From Hexactinellida sp. DTS-2022 (Eukaryota > Porifera > Hexactinellida), in contig JAPNXP010000015.1 in the NCBI GenBank assembly GCA_028753945.1, forward strand, positions 2,852,001-2,916,000: a stretch of 64,000 nt of DNA, read 5' to 3'. Of the stretch, positions 1 through 10,254 are shown in pieces (positions within the stretch are counted from its first letter, which is position 1; every line of letters starts with the position of its first letter). Below the pieces are notes generated by a model. The model worked only from the letters and a program-made list of their open reading frames with translations. It was not told the origin of the DNA and ran no database searches. Position numbers and translations under genes: made by a program.

Positions 1-1
1 G

Positions 2-2035
2 AGCCACGGGGGGTGGCGGCCCGAGATGGCGCGGTGCATGGGTCGGATCGGTAAGATCGTGTCTGTGGGGTACCACACTGTGGACGTGGAGTACGGACCT
101 GGAGAGGTGTGGGCTTTCAACCCAATTATTCTGAGTCGGGTTATGCCTTTCCAGGTTGGGGACAAGGTCAAGGTGTTGGACGACGAGCGGAAAGTGAAGG
201 AGTTGCAACGGGACCACGGGGGGTGGGTGGACGCGATGTCCAACACGATCGGACAGGACGGAGAGGTGAAGCGGGTGTTCGCAGACGGAGATCTCCGCGT
301 GGAGGTCGCAGGCAGCAGTTGGACATTTAATCCAAACGCTCTGATCGCGCTCGGGCCCCCCACCTCCCGGCCCGACCCCGCCCCCCAGCAGCGAGCGGTG
401 GCCTACGGACCCGACTCTCTCTTCGAGTCAGTGGCGAACGGAGAGCTGGACAAAGTGAAGGCGATCGCGCAGAGCCATCCGCAGCTGCTGAAGGAGCAGT
501 CGAACGGAATGAATGTGCTGCACATCGCGTGTAACGCTGGGAATGACGAGATAGTCTCCTTTCTTATGGGACAGGGCCTGGACCCGAACATGCCTGACAT
601 ACAGGGCAAGACGCCGCTCATGTTCTGCTGCGAGGTGTTCCCTAACCCTCTCTGCGTGCGGCACCTGTTACAGGCGGGGGCTAATCCCAACAACGCCGGT
701 AAGCTTAACAACAAGTACCCGCTGCTACTGGCCATAGAACGGAACCTGAACGAGATAGCTAACGAGCTGCTCGAGTCTAAGAAGTGCAATGTGCAGGTGC
801 GAGACAGCTTTACACAGGACACAGCGCTGCACATCTCCGCTCAGTTCTCGAACCTCAACGCCATCATGCAGCTGCTGGAGGCGGGGGCGGACCCGGAGCT
901 TTGTAACGGGGCGGGACTAACCGCGATGCACGTGGGTGTCATAGAGAACAGCCGCAAGGTGCTGGGGTACCTCCTGGAGCGGAGACCGGAACTGGTTAAC
1001 TTGAAAGCTCAGCGCGGGCGGTATGACGGGCTCTCCCCGCTGCACATGGCGATACTGAAGGACCACCCGGACTGTCTGCACCTGTTGCTGGAGTGCCAGC
1101 TGGTGGATCTGGACCAGAGAGACGACACGATGCACCTGACTCCCTTCCTGTTCGCAGTCTACGAGAAGAAGTTCCATCTGCTGGACGCGCTCTTTGAGAA
1201 GGGCTGTGACGTGTACACGCACGATACACTCGGTAATAATGCGCTCCACATCCTATTCAAAACCAACTGTGAGAACTACAACCTGAGTCAGCTGAGCAAT
1301 GCCACCACGCTGCAGAGCGTGTACAGAGAGGTGGAGCAGAGGTTCGGGTCGCACATACGAATAGCTCTCTGCAGCTACCTCATCAAGATACGAGTCCCGT
1401 ACCAGAAGAAGAACATGGCAGGCTTGTCTCCCCTGGCAGAGCTGAACCCTGACGTCAGACGCTACTGCGAGGACAACGCGCCCCCCCAGCTGCCCGACTG
1501 CACGCTCTGCAACAAGATGGCTGAGTTCATGAACGCGCCTTGCGGTCACGTGACTTACTGCGTGGTGCACGCCATAGACGGGTCTCGGTGCTACACCTGC
1601 AACGACGAGGTTACCAAGTACAACCCGCTGGCTCCTTTCGCTAACCAGAGACGCTTTCGAACTCGAACCGGAAGTACTAGAAGGCCCCCGCCTCAACCGA
1701 GCAACCCCAGGCCCCTCCCCCCTCCCGTACTCACACCAGTTATAACTGAGACACAGGATATATATGCCAACCAGCACCTATTGTCATCCATCCCTGCTAG
1801 GGACCCACCTATGCCTGTGCCTGTAGCGCCAGCGCCAGCGACGGTAGCGGTAGCGGTCCCAGCTGATGAAGAAGGCACGAATGAATGCGGCATCTGCTTT
1901 GAGAGTTATAAAGATGTGACGCGAATAGCAATTGACCCTTGTGGTCACATGTGTTGTAGGATTTGCGCTGAACATCTGAAGGAATGCCACATCTGTAGAC
2001 AGCCTATCCTAAAGATTCTACGTCTCTTCAGTTAG
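2..2035 (+). CDS. Mind bomb-like E3 ubiquitin ligase (5' part outside window)
   Basis: Mind bomb ligases ubiquitinate Notch ligands (Delta/Jagged) and trigger their endocytosis in signal-sending cells. An ATG lies at 26, but the frame is open upstream and encodes SHGGWRPE, the start of a Mind bomb REP repeat, so the N-terminal MIB/HERC2 and ZZ domains should lie left of the window. Counted from the ATG: rest of REP repeat 1 (to about 50), REP repeat 2 (about 62-108, begins DHGGWVDAM), ankyrin repeats (about 130-480), a degenerate RING (CTLCNKMAEF...PCGH...CYTC), a Pro-rich linker, and a C-terminal C3HC4 RING (CGICFESY...PCGHMCC...CHICRQPI) that ends a few residues before the stop. Two RINGs resemble MIB2, while the last RING resembles the terminal RING of MIB1, so I do not choose a paralog. 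Codon use is more GC-rich than the surrounding DNA. Confidence 0.9.
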   Translation, partial: SHGGWRPEMARCMGRIGKIVSVGYHTVDVEYGPGEVWAFNPIILSRVMPFQVGDKVKVLDDERKVKELQRDHGGWVDAMSNTIGQDGEVKRVFADGDLRVEVAGSSWTFNPNALIALGPPTSRPDPAPQQRAVAYGPDSLFESVANGELDKVKAIAQSHPQLLKEQSNGMNVLHIACNAGNDEIVSFLMGQGLDPNMPDIQGKTPLMFCCEVFPNPLCVRHLLQAGANPNNAGKLNNKYPLLLAIERNLNEIANELLESKKCNVQVRDSFTQDTALHISAQFSNLNAIMQLLEAGADPELCNGAGLTAMHVGVIENSRKVLGYLLERRPELVNLKAQRGRYDGLSPLHMAILKDHPDCLHLLLECQLVDLDQRDDTMHLTPFLFAVYEKKFHLLDALFEKGCDVYTHDTLGNNALHILFKTNCENYNLSQLSNATTLQSVYREVEQRFGSHIRIALCSYLIKIRVPYQKKNMAGLSPLAELNPDVRRYCEDNAPPQLPDCTLCNKMAEFMNAPCGHVTYCVVHAIDGSRCYTCNDEVTKYNPLAPFANQRRFRTRTGSTRRPPPQPSNPRPLPPPVLTPVITETQDIYANQHLLSSIPARDPPMPVPVAPAPATVAVAVPADEEGTNECGICFESYKDVTRIAIDPCGHMCCRICAEHLKECHICRQPILKILRLFS

Positions 2036-3055
2036 TTATGGTTTCTTATTTGAATACATTTGATTATTCTGTCTGTTATGTTTTGAAGTATTGTGAGTAT
2101 TAACCATGGATGATGTGTAATGAATTATCGTATTTATTGTTAATAACTTAATATTTTTGATAACTTGGATGTGATCTTTTTATCTGATAGTTTCTAATTA
2201 ATTTTGAGTCGGGTTACCTGGAAGGGGAGTCGCTAGAGACAGAGATGGAAAATGGAATGTTAAATATTACGGCTTTCATGAGTCTTTATATAACTCGAAG
2301 ACTCGCAAACAATTTCGCGAGTTAAAGTCAGATGACTTAATTTATTTTATTATTTTCTGACTGATAAGAAACCCGGATTATTATAATAAGAAGAAAAACT
2401 TTCATGTTCAATTCAATATGTTTTCACGAAATCTTTCGCGGATTGCTCGCGGCACTCAGTTTGAGAACCATTTATTTGCCTGATTGCCCAATTGAATCGA
2501 ACTGAGCCGATGGATAATGGATAATATAATACTCGCAGCATCTGCAGTGTATTGTTCTCATTGTTAAAGCCAATATTTGGAATTCTGCATTGAAATTTAA
2601 TTGAGGTCCATTAGTATAGTATCAGCAAAATAACTTCATTAAAATAATTATAAAATTTATAATTTACTTTGAACCTTTTGTTTTAGAGATATGTGGTAAA
2701 CATTGGTACAGTAGAACCCGTCTAATCCGACACATGTTGGGATAGGGGGGGAAATGTCGGATTGCCAAATTGTCGGATTATGCAGGCTCTAATGCATAGT
2801 CCGACGCTCATTGGTATACGGAAAAAGTGTCGGTTCTGCTGAATTCCGGATTAGTATGGAGGGTCGTATTATGCAGAATCTACTGTATTTTTGTGTTAGT
2901 AAAATTAAGTAAATACAAAAGTTTGCTAGTATTCTGCAACAAAATTGTGTTTATTCTACAATTTGTGATGCAATAGTTTATTATTTTAATTGTTAACTGC
3001 TAGTTATACCAGGTTTGATTGAATTCACTTATCCTATACAAAGATCATTCTTATT
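2036..3055. other. Intergenic, AT-rich, with one pogo/Tigger-like MITE
   Basis: This stretch must hold the 3' end of the Mind bomb-like gene and the promoter of the next gene. Apart from the MITE at 2709-2885 I see no coding potential and no conserved motif. Confidence 0.5.
2709..2885. mobile_element. pogo/Tigger-like MITE with TA target duplication
   Basis: It starts CAGTAGAACCCGTCTAATCC and ends ...AGAATCTACTG, with TA directly outside both ends, the usual target duplication of Tc1/mariner-pogo elements. Inside are several inverted copies of a TCCGACA/TGTCGGA motif, so the element folds into a hairpin. There is no transposase. A relative in opposite orientation sits in an intron at 48837-48969. 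Confidence 0.75.
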
Positions 3056-5407
3056 ATGGCGTTTGATCCAGAACAAGCATACTCCGAACACGACTCGTTT
3101 ATGGTTAATTTATTTTCAATGGGATTCCAAACGGAGGATATCCAACATTTCCTTCAATCGTGCAAACAAACCAATGTACAGCCTACAGTAGCTGATGCTG
3201 TTGAATTCCTTATCACACGCGAGAACACTGAAATACCTACTTTGCCAATGGAAACCAGTTCAAATGACTACTCCTCGATTGAAGCTGGTATCCCTACTGT
3301 TATAGGGTTTAACAAGAGTGTAAACTACAAACCATTATCCCCACAAACAGCTGATCCACCAACACATAAGCTGCCAGAGCCCTCACAGCAGCCTTGTGTT
3401 GACAGAGAGAGTTTCTATAGGACACAGAAACAGGATAAGGAGTACCTGGCTAAGTACAAACAGAGCATTAAGGAGATGATACAGAACGATAGGAAGGATT
3501 TACGGCCCTATCACCCACCTGCTAATAGCCAGCAGGTGGAAACACCTGTGGATCAGGTTGAAACTGAGAAGAAGAAACAAAAGGAAATGTCCAGGCTATC
3601 TATCCGTCTTCTTAACGGTAAAACAATAACAAGGTTGTTTGCTCCAATGGAAACGCTAGGGTTTGTTCTTAGCAGTCTACAGGAGGAATACAGTCTTACA
3701 GAAGTAACACTATCTCAGGCATTTCCCAGGGTAGACTACTCGTCTGAGGACATGCTCAAGTCCCTACTAGAGCTAGGCTTCAAACAGGGCGGCTCTTTGG
3801 TTCTTAAGAAGCCTGCACAGAACTCAGATATATTCGGACAATCTAGCGAGAATGCAAACCCTGATGCTACACAACCAATACCCGTACAGCAGCCAGCTCT
3901 GCAGATGATGGCCGCTCTGCAGCCTAATCACGACTGGATAGACCAGGGCAAGACCCTAGGCGGGGAATACATCAACAAATCAGTTTTCCTAACCTCTGTC
4001 GAGACTAAGAAAAGCGCTAAAAAGCGATTCGTTGTTGCTATGGAGATAACCTCACTGAAAGAGCTTTCGTTTCGCATTATAATTCGCAGAGCTAAAGTGA
4101 GTGACCTTCCTCGCTTCAACAATCTCAGTCCTGGAGAGGGACAGATGGTGTTAGCCAGGCTTATTCGAGAAGACATTCTTTCCCCGAAACTGGTTGATAT
4201 GTTTATCGGCTGTCGAATGCATACCATTGACCTCACCAGTTGTAAGCTCATTACGAACGAGCTTTTGCACAGGTTGAATAGAATCAAGTCGATCTCTAAA
4301 CTCGTTATAAAGGGGAGTCCCTACCTCACCGACAAAGCTGTGAGTTTCATTGCAGACATGCCGCATCTGAATGTATTAATTCTAGAAGATTGCTCTAACC
4401 TCACTAACTTATCCTGCCAGTCTCTTTCTAAGCTTAAAAGTCTTAAATCTTTGAATTTACGAGCTACTAAAGTGACGGATAAAGGTATACTGCACATGAT
4501 ACACCACTCGGGACTTGTGTGCATAGAGGAACTTAACCTGAGCAGCACTAACGTGACACAGGGTATTCTGCTAGCCCTGGGGGCACACTGCTCGCTGCTA
4601 AGGGTACTGACAATGGAGTCAAGTAAAGTCGATTCATTGCCTTGCTTAGATGGAGAGAAGATAAATTTGGAGAATCTGAGAGAAATTGACTTCTCGAATT
4701 GTGTCTTTAAAGAGGACACAAACTTTTCAGGTTTCTTCCAATTCGTGGACTTGAAAGTACTAAAGGTGTACGGTACCTCAATATCTGATTTTACTTTCCT
4801 AAAATATCTCACATTGGAATCTATAGCTTTTCCCCGTGTTATTCAGAATGCAGATGGGTCGTCTCCATTCAAGTTCCTAACGTACCATCATCTGAAACAG
4901 CTCAACCTTACTAACTGCCTATCTATCGACCGAGAAGACATGACCTGCATCGGCAATATGCACACACTAACTGAGTTGAGTCTGAAGAACTGTCGCTGTT
5001 TAGAATCCAAATCTCTCAATCCAATAGTCTCGCTTAGCCAACTCACATATCTAGATTTAGAGCATACCATGTTGGCAGACGATACAGCTATTTATATATT
5101 TCCGCACGTTACTAAACTGGTATACTTAAACCTGTCTGGAACACAGGTGTCAAACCTGCTACTCAAGTCTCGAATGTTGAACAAGTGTTCGAACCTGACT
5201 ATTTTAAATCTAAACTACACGCGTGTAAGCAACAGTGGACTGTCCTATTTATCTATTCCCTACCTTAGCTCCCTATTTCTTAATGGTACATATGCTAACG
5301 AGCACACAGAGGATATTGTATTGGAAAATTGTATCAACTTGAAAATCCTGACTCTCAATAACTTGCATGCTGAAAATACAATAGATTCAGATAGAGAGGA
5401 TGATTAG
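3056..5407 (+). CDS. UBA-UBX-LRR protein, putative p97/VCP adaptor
   Basis: A 783-residue single-exon protein. Residues about 12-53 (FMVNLFSMGF..., ...VADAVEFLI) look like a UBA domain. Residues about 178-253 are a UBX domain: RLSIRLLNG in strand 1 and AFPRVDYSSEDM, which carries the FPR turn that UBX domains use to bind p97/VCP, followed by LLELGF. Residues about 380-775 are a run of leucine-rich repeats of the AMN1/F-box-LRR type (LTNLSCQSLSKLKSLKSLNL, VTDKGI). UBA-UBX is the layout of UBXN1-like adaptors that bring ubiquitinated clients to p97; the LRR extension is not part of the UBX family members I know. No F-box, signal peptide or membrane segment is seen. The p97 role is inferred from the UBX motif; the LRR partner is unknown. 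Confidence 0.8.
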   Translation: MAFDPEQAYSEHDSFMVNLFSMGFQTEDIQHFLQSCKQTNVQPTVADAVEFLITRENTEIPTLPMETSSNDYSSIEAGIPTVIGFNKSVNYKPLSPQTADPPTHKLPEPSQQPCVDRESFYRTQKQDKEYLAKYKQSIKEMIQNDRKDLRPYHPPANSQQVETPVDQVETEKKKQKEMSRLSIRLLNGKTITRLFAPMETLGFVLSSLQEEYSLTEVTLSQAFPRVDYSSEDMLKSLLELGFKQGGSLVLKKPAQNSDIFGQSSENANPDATQPIPVQQPALQMMAALQPNHDWIDQGKTLGGEYINKSVFLTSVETKKSAKKRFVVAMEITSLKELSFRIIIRRAKVSDLPRFNNLSPGEGQMVLARLIREDILSPKLVDMFIGCRMHTIDLTSCKLITNELLHRLNRIKSISKLVIKGSPYLTDKAVSFIADMPHLNVLILEDCSNLTNLSCQSLSKLKSLKSLNLRATKVTDKGILHMIHHSGLVCIEELNLSSTNVTQGILLALGAHCSLLRVLTMESSKVDSLPCLDGEKINLENLREIDFSNCVFKEDTNFSGFFQFVDLKVLKVYGTSISDFTFLKYLTLESIAFPRVIQNADGSSPFKFLTYHHLKQLNLTNCLSIDREDMTCIGNMHTLTELSLKNCRCLESKSLNPIVSLSQLTYLDLEHTMLADDTAIYIFPHVTKLVYLNLSGTQVSNLLLKSRMLNKCSNLTILNLNYTRVSNSGLSYLSIPYLSSLFLNGTYANEHTEDIVLENCINLKILTLNNLHAENTIDSDREDD

Positions 5408-5676
5408 TAGCATCAATCATATTTGCATGTCCCCTTTAGTTGTATATATTTATAGTAATTTGATCTATTTGTTATTTTCACCCATCTTCTTTTACAATTA
5501 AATCATTAATTAATCAGTTTTCACTCTGCTTTCTATTGTGTGATAATTTGATAATTAATTAATTAATTTAATGGGGTGAAACTCAGTTTGTTAACTAAAT
5601 TTTTGTTGATTCGTAAGTGAAATTTATTTACACTAGATTAGTTTTTTCCAATACTTTGTATGCTTATTCAGAAGTA

Positions 5677-5893
5677 CAGTCGACTCAGCTTAATAGAGTC
5701 ACCTATGGGACCAGGTTACTTGGAGTTTTTGACAGACAACGCACCCAAAAAAGCAGAGAATTATATTAACTTATTAGTTAACCGAAAATATTTTAAGCTC
5801 ACTGTCATTCTGTCCTAAAATCCATTGAAATTTTGACCCCATTAAGCGGAAAAATATAGTATTAATCGGTGGCTCTATTAAGCGGAGTTGACT
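5677..5893. mobile_element. pogo/Tigger-like MITE, diverged ends
   Basis: The left end CAGTCGACTCAGCTTAATAG is inverted at the right end (CTATTAAGCGGAGTTGACT). TA precedes the left end; the right-hand TA is degraded. The element is non-coding. It lies between the UBX-LRR gene and the tRNA gene. Confidence 0.6.
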
Positions 5894-5986
5894 ATGTTTA
5901 TTTTTCTGTTGTGGGCCAACTTGTGGCACTCTAGCTAATTATATACTTATTTATAATTTGAATATAGGAATTTTTTAAAGTTATAT

Positions 5987-6060
5987 ACCCCTGTGGCGCA
6001 ACGGACTAGCGCGTTGGACTTCTAATTCAAAGGTTGTGGGTTCGAGTCCCACCAGGGGTG
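5987..6060 (+). tRNA. tRNA-Arg (anticodon TCT)
   Basis: A complete cloverleaf: acceptor stem ACCCCTG/CAGGGGT with G as discriminator, D arm around GCGCAACGGACTAGCGC, anticodon loop CTTCTAA with TCT at 6021-6023, and T arm GTGGG-TTCGAGT-CCCAC. The T loop supplies the internal B box and the D arm the A box for RNA polymerase III. There is no intron, although many eukaryotic tRNA-Arg(TCT) genes have one. CCA is not encoded, as expected in a nucleus. It ends 117 bp before the next start codon. Confidence 0.96.
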
Positions 6061-6177
6061 TTTACTTATTGCAATAATTTTTATAACCACTTTACTTCAA
6101 ACTCAACTGTATACTAGCAATATCAACTCAGATTTTATAGTGCAAAAGCTTTCAAGTCCTTTTATTATATCTGCAGC

Positions 6178-9100
6178 ATGTCTACTGGTCACCTCAATAA
6201 CGTTTTGGTTTCGACGTGTGTTTTTACAGGAGCTGACCAACACTCTAAATTAGAAACTATTTCCGGTGGAGAAGTTACTCCAACCAACATATACGAGGCA
6301 GAATGCCAACCTAAAATACTCGGCCTATTCGACCCACTCTCCACTGTGCTCCCCTACTACCCGCCCACTGGGCCTCTCGGCCAGTTCTCAGAACTAAGTT
6401 CGGACACCTCAAAACTCTCCCACTCTACTTCCGGTCTCCCTCCCGAGATGATCAGCAGTCTCGCTGTGTTCATATACCCAGACGGGTTATACGTCTGCGG
6501 CTCCCAATACAACCTGCCTCAGCCTACCTTCTCTCACATTATACTAACGGACATAGAGGGAGATAGACACTACTGTGTTAGTGTTACATTCTGGCGGCAT
6601 TTCCTTGCTAGAAAGTGTACGGATTCAAACGTACTCTCCTACGAACTAACTCTAGCCTCCGCTTCTGAACAGAGAGCAGACACAAGTGTTGAAATATGCA
6701 TTCCTCTGAATGTGACCTTGATGTCTCGCGTTCCTCTATTCCAGACAATGAAGAGCTGTCTGTCCAGCATAGTGCAGGATCTTACCAACACCTCTGATAT
6801 GTACACAGACCTGCACAGGTTCACTTCAATGCTATTTCTAATCCCCTCTCCTCCCTCTGGCTCTCTCGCATTGCACTTCTCACTGAACAACCACTTCATA
6901 ATGCTTCGCGGCTTATCACAGGATTATCCACACTGCGACTCACATCTCTTCTGGCCATTCTTCTCGCTGACGACTGATGATATATTGAAGATATTAGGGT
7001 ACGTTATTACGCAACAGAATATCGTATTCACCTCGAACAACTGCAGTCTATTAGCGCTCACAATGCAGAGTTTCTGTCATTACTTATTCCCTTTCGAATG
7101 GCGACTCACCTTCGCTCCTTTGCTTCCAAAGCGACTGCTCGCGATCCTGGACTCCCCTACCACATTCCTTTGTGGTTGCCACACGTTTTCAATGAAAGAA
7201 GTTGACCTGGATGAGCTGAAGAACGTTATTTTCGTATGTCTCGATAAGGGCACGATTACCTGCACAAACGACCTCAGTCTAGACCAACCCTCCTTGACGT
7301 TCCCTAGCTATTTCATTCAGAAGTATAACCAGTCTATTAGCACTCTATTCAAGCGCAGATGCCACTCGCTACACGCCCTAGACGAGGTTTGTGCTGGGGA
7401 TCTCCTGCGCGAGAAGATACAGCGAGTGGAGTGGGAAGCGGAGATGGACCATAGGCTCACGGACTTGCTAATGGGTTTAGTGTCGAATGTGTTTCAGGAC
7501 ATCTCCACCTACGTCACGTATCCGTCCGACTTTAACTCTGAAGGGTTCCTAAGAGGAATAATTCCGGAATTCAAGCCCTTCTACGACGCTGCGATACAGA
7601 CTGACGTGTTCAATCAGATGTTGAAGCAGCTCCTCAACAAGCTGAAAACCCCATTCACTAAGTCCCTGGATGACATCAGGAAGAGAAGGCAATCTTCAGA
7701 CTCTATAGCACAGGACCTGATAGATCCCATGTCCTCCTTCATCTGTATATCCACGAATGAGCGGGGCATTCACACGGAGTATGTTAGCATGGATCACGAT
7801 GTTGCCGGTAACAACATTGCTATTTCCACACAACAGTCAACAGTATTGCCCGGCATTCTAGAACTCCCTACTTTCCCTGAGATGAATACGAACTCAAATA
7901 TAGACTACTTTAAGTCGTGTGTCGAACGTATCAACTCGCACCTCACGAACTCCTCTTCTCCCTGTAGAGCGGAGTATATATACCTCAGAGGCTACTATCT
8001 GCTCGCGCTAGGAAACCCACTCAAGGCTATGGAAGATTTCTTGTCTCACTTGTCAAAGATAAATGTTAACCTCGTGCCATCTGAGAAGAATCTAGTGGAG
8101 ATATATTCGCGGTTATCTGAAGAATGCAAGGAAGCGCTTCGGAAAATGCCCTACTTCTCTCGTTCTGTGTTTGAGATGGAACACGAGATTTCTCTCTCAA
8201 GGAGAATGTCTCATGCAAAGTTTCCCATTCAGACTATGACAAGAGACGAATTCGAGTTACACCTACAGACAAATGGAATTTCTGCAAACAGTGAAACCTC
8301 TTCTATACTATTCTCAGTGCTGACTAACGGGGGAACTATTATTCTCCCAGACACGCTCAAGAAATTCTCCGAGTGCTGGATTGAAGTTAAGAAAATTAAC
8401 TTTTCCCTACAGCACAACTCTAAAATAGAATTTCCCACCAAAGAACAGATATTATTCTGCACGTGCGACAAGCCTCTCTCGCTGCCCACTCAGCAGCAGA
8501 CCCAGCTGGTCAAGTACCACAACACGCAGGGACATCTGCTCATCACGGAGCACAACGTATGGCTGTTGCAGCTCGATAACAAACTCGTGCATCTCTTCAA
8601 GTTCACTCACGTGTCAACTTTCACATTCATTGAGGCCAAAGATCGGCATTTTCCGAAACTGTCGCACCCTTTCGGCATAAAGATACAGCCAACAACAGAG
8701 GTAGAAGACTTGAAGTCCGTCGCTAAGATAAGCCTAGACAAGATATGCCGCAAACCTATCTACTACTCCATCAGGTTCTACGACAGCAGAATGTGTGTCT
8801 TCGTAATAGAATGCTTTAAGGAGCTACACGCTGCGCACGCACTTATTCAGCGCCGCAAGGACGAGGCCTATCTCGGAGAGGGGAAACTGAATATCCTACT
8901 GCTGGCCACACTGCAGAGAATGAGTAAGCACACGCTTAACAGAGACGACGGTCATGATCTGTTATCACAGGGCATTAGCAAGGGACTGTTCTACCTAATC
9001 AAGACACAGATCGACTCCCGTGATATTGACAACAACTACCTTCTCTACAGATTCAACCCCCTCTCCACTGACACGCAGAAGGCCAGTATCGAGGTGCTCC

Positions 9101-9987
9101 TCCCCATCAACAACAGACAAGCGCAGAATCAGATATTCTGGGTGGGCTATGTGTACCAGCGCGAGTCGATCATATGTGTATACGACTTCCATTCCCGGTC
9201 TAAGGTGTCTGACTTTATTCTACACGACCAGCGAGTGGAGGCTATCGTGGAGGTGGGGCCTAAGGTGTGGCTGAGCTCGCTCAACAAATCAATCTACATT
9301 GTAGACAAAGAGAGCTACACCAAAGACGGTCGTCTCTCAGAGCCGAATGACGTAGCCGTAGCTTTCCACTATGATGTGCTACAGGGGGAAGTGTGGGTGC
9401 TGTACCACAAGGGGCAGATCGTGGTGTGGGACACTAGGTCTCTCGAACAGAAACGAGTTATCCAACTGCAAACCAAGAGTCAGGAGCCGACTCGCTACTC
9501 ATCCATGGTTATATTCCAGAATTATATATTCACACAGTCGCCTCGGTGTCTGTTTGTGTACGAGAAAGACTTGGGTGAGTTGGTGCGAACACTGCCTCTC
9601 GTGTCGCCTAAGACCAATCTTCCGATTGAAGCGCGCAGTTTGTGCGTCTCTGCTAAGGGACAGGTGTGGGTAGCTGGAATTCGTGAGCCGATCGTATTCG
9701 TATTCGATCCTATAAAACTCCAACTTGTTAAAGCACTCGATGTGAACGAAAATGCTTCGAGAATCCAATGCAACGGATTTAATTCGATTCTTAGTGTATC
9801 TAACAATATCTGGTTAGGTGGGAGAAATGGCTGTATTTATATTTACGACAACGATGATCTTAGTTTGAGTACTTATTTCAAAGCACATGAAGATTCCATC
9901 AGGTGTTTGTCAGTGACCAGATCACAAAGCATTGTCACTAGCGGAAGTAACTCTCTGGACGGTCGTGTATCCTTCTGGAGTACTTAA
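6178..9987 (+). CDS. DENND3-like DENN-domain Rab GEF with C-terminal WD repeats
   Basis: A 1269-residue single-exon protein, close to the roughly 1200 residues of vertebrate DENND3. In that family the DENN module activates Rab12 in endosome and autophagy traffic. The N-terminal third reads as a tripartite DENN module: uDENN (YPDGLYVCGSQYNLPQPTFS), central DENN (SLTTDDILKILGYVITQQNIVF, then FPFEWRLTFAPLLPKRLLAIL) and a dDENN part (LLREKIQRVEWEAEMDHR). A middle region of about 400 residues has no motif I can name. From about residue 960 to the end there are WD/beta-propeller repeats (GEVWVLYHKGQIVVWDTRS, SIRCLSVTRSQSIVTSGS). DENN followed by WD repeats is diagnostic of DENND3 among DENN proteins. 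Rab12 specificity is inferred from the family only. Confidence 0.85.
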   Translation: MSTGHLNNVLVSTCVFTGADQHSKLETISGGEVTPTNIYEAECQPKILGLFDPLSTVLPYYPPTGPLGQFSELSSDTSKLSHSTSGLPPEMISSLAVFIYPDGLYVCGSQYNLPQPTFSHIILTDIEGDRHYCVSVTFWRHFLARKCTDSNVLSYELTLASASEQRADTSVEICIPLNVTLMSRVPLFQTMKSCLSSIVQDLTNTSDMYTDLHRFTSMLFLIPSPPSGSLALHFSLNNHFIMLRGLSQDYPHCDSHLFWPFFSLTTDDILKILGYVITQQNIVFTSNNCSLLALTMQSFCHYLFPFEWRLTFAPLLPKRLLAILDSPTTFLCGCHTFSMKEVDLDELKNVIFVCLDKGTITCTNDLSLDQPSLTFPSYFIQKYNQSISTLFKRRCHSLHALDEVCAGDLLREKIQRVEWEAEMDHRLTDLLMGLVSNVFQDISTYVTYPSDFNSEGFLRGIIPEFKPFYDAAIQTDVFNQMLKQLLNKLKTPFTKSLDDIRKRRQSSDSIAQDLIDPMSSFICISTNERGIHTEYVSMDHDVAGNNIAISTQQSTVLPGILELPTFPEMNTNSNIDYFKSCVERINSHLTNSSSPCRAEYIYLRGYYLLALGNPLKAMEDFLSHLSKINVNLVPSEKNLVEIYSRLSEECKEALRKMPYFSRSVFEMEHEISLSRRMSHAKFPIQTMTRDEFELHLQTNGISANSETSSILFSVLTNGGTIILPDTLKKFSECWIEVKKINFSLQHNSKIEFPTKEQILFCTCDKPLSLPTQQQTQLVKYHNTQGHLLITEHNVWLLQLDNKLVHLFKFTHVSTFTFIEAKDRHFPKLSHPFGIKIQPTTEVEDLKSVAKISLDKICRKPIYYSIRFYDSRMCVFVIECFKELHAAHALIQRRKDEAYLGEGKLNILLLATLQRMSKHTLNRDDGHDLLSQGISKGLFYLIKTQIDSRDIDNNYLLYRFNPLSTDTQKASIEVLLPINNRQAQNQIFWVGYVYQRESIICVYDFHSRSKVSDFILHDQRVEAIVEVGPKVWLSSLNKSIYIVDKESYTKDGRLSEPNDVAVAFHYDVLQGEVWVLYHKGQIVVWDTRSLEQKRVIQLQTKSQEPTRYSSMVIFQNYIFTQSPRCLFVYEKDLGELVRTLPLVSPKTNLPIEARSLCVSAKGQVWVAGIREPIVFVFDPIKLQLVKALDVNENASRIQCNGFNSILSVSNNIWLGGRNGCIYIYDNDDLSLSTYFKAHEDSIRCLSVTRSQSIVTSGSNSLDGRVSFWST

Positions 9988-10254
9988 TGCATTGTATTGT
10001 ATTCTATTTTATCTCTGAATCAGATTGAATTGATTGTGGATACCGTGACTGTATATTTTATAGTGTGGATGTTGTATATTGTTTTCTATTTACTATTTGA
10101 CAACTATGATCGCATGTATTATAATAAGTTTAATATACATTTTATTTTCCCAACAGTGCAAGGATTCATTTGAACCTGTCTAATCCTTTACTAACATTTG
10201 AATTAATAGCCTAAATAATGGTTTTATTAGAGTGATAGTGGTTCTAATGTTGAC

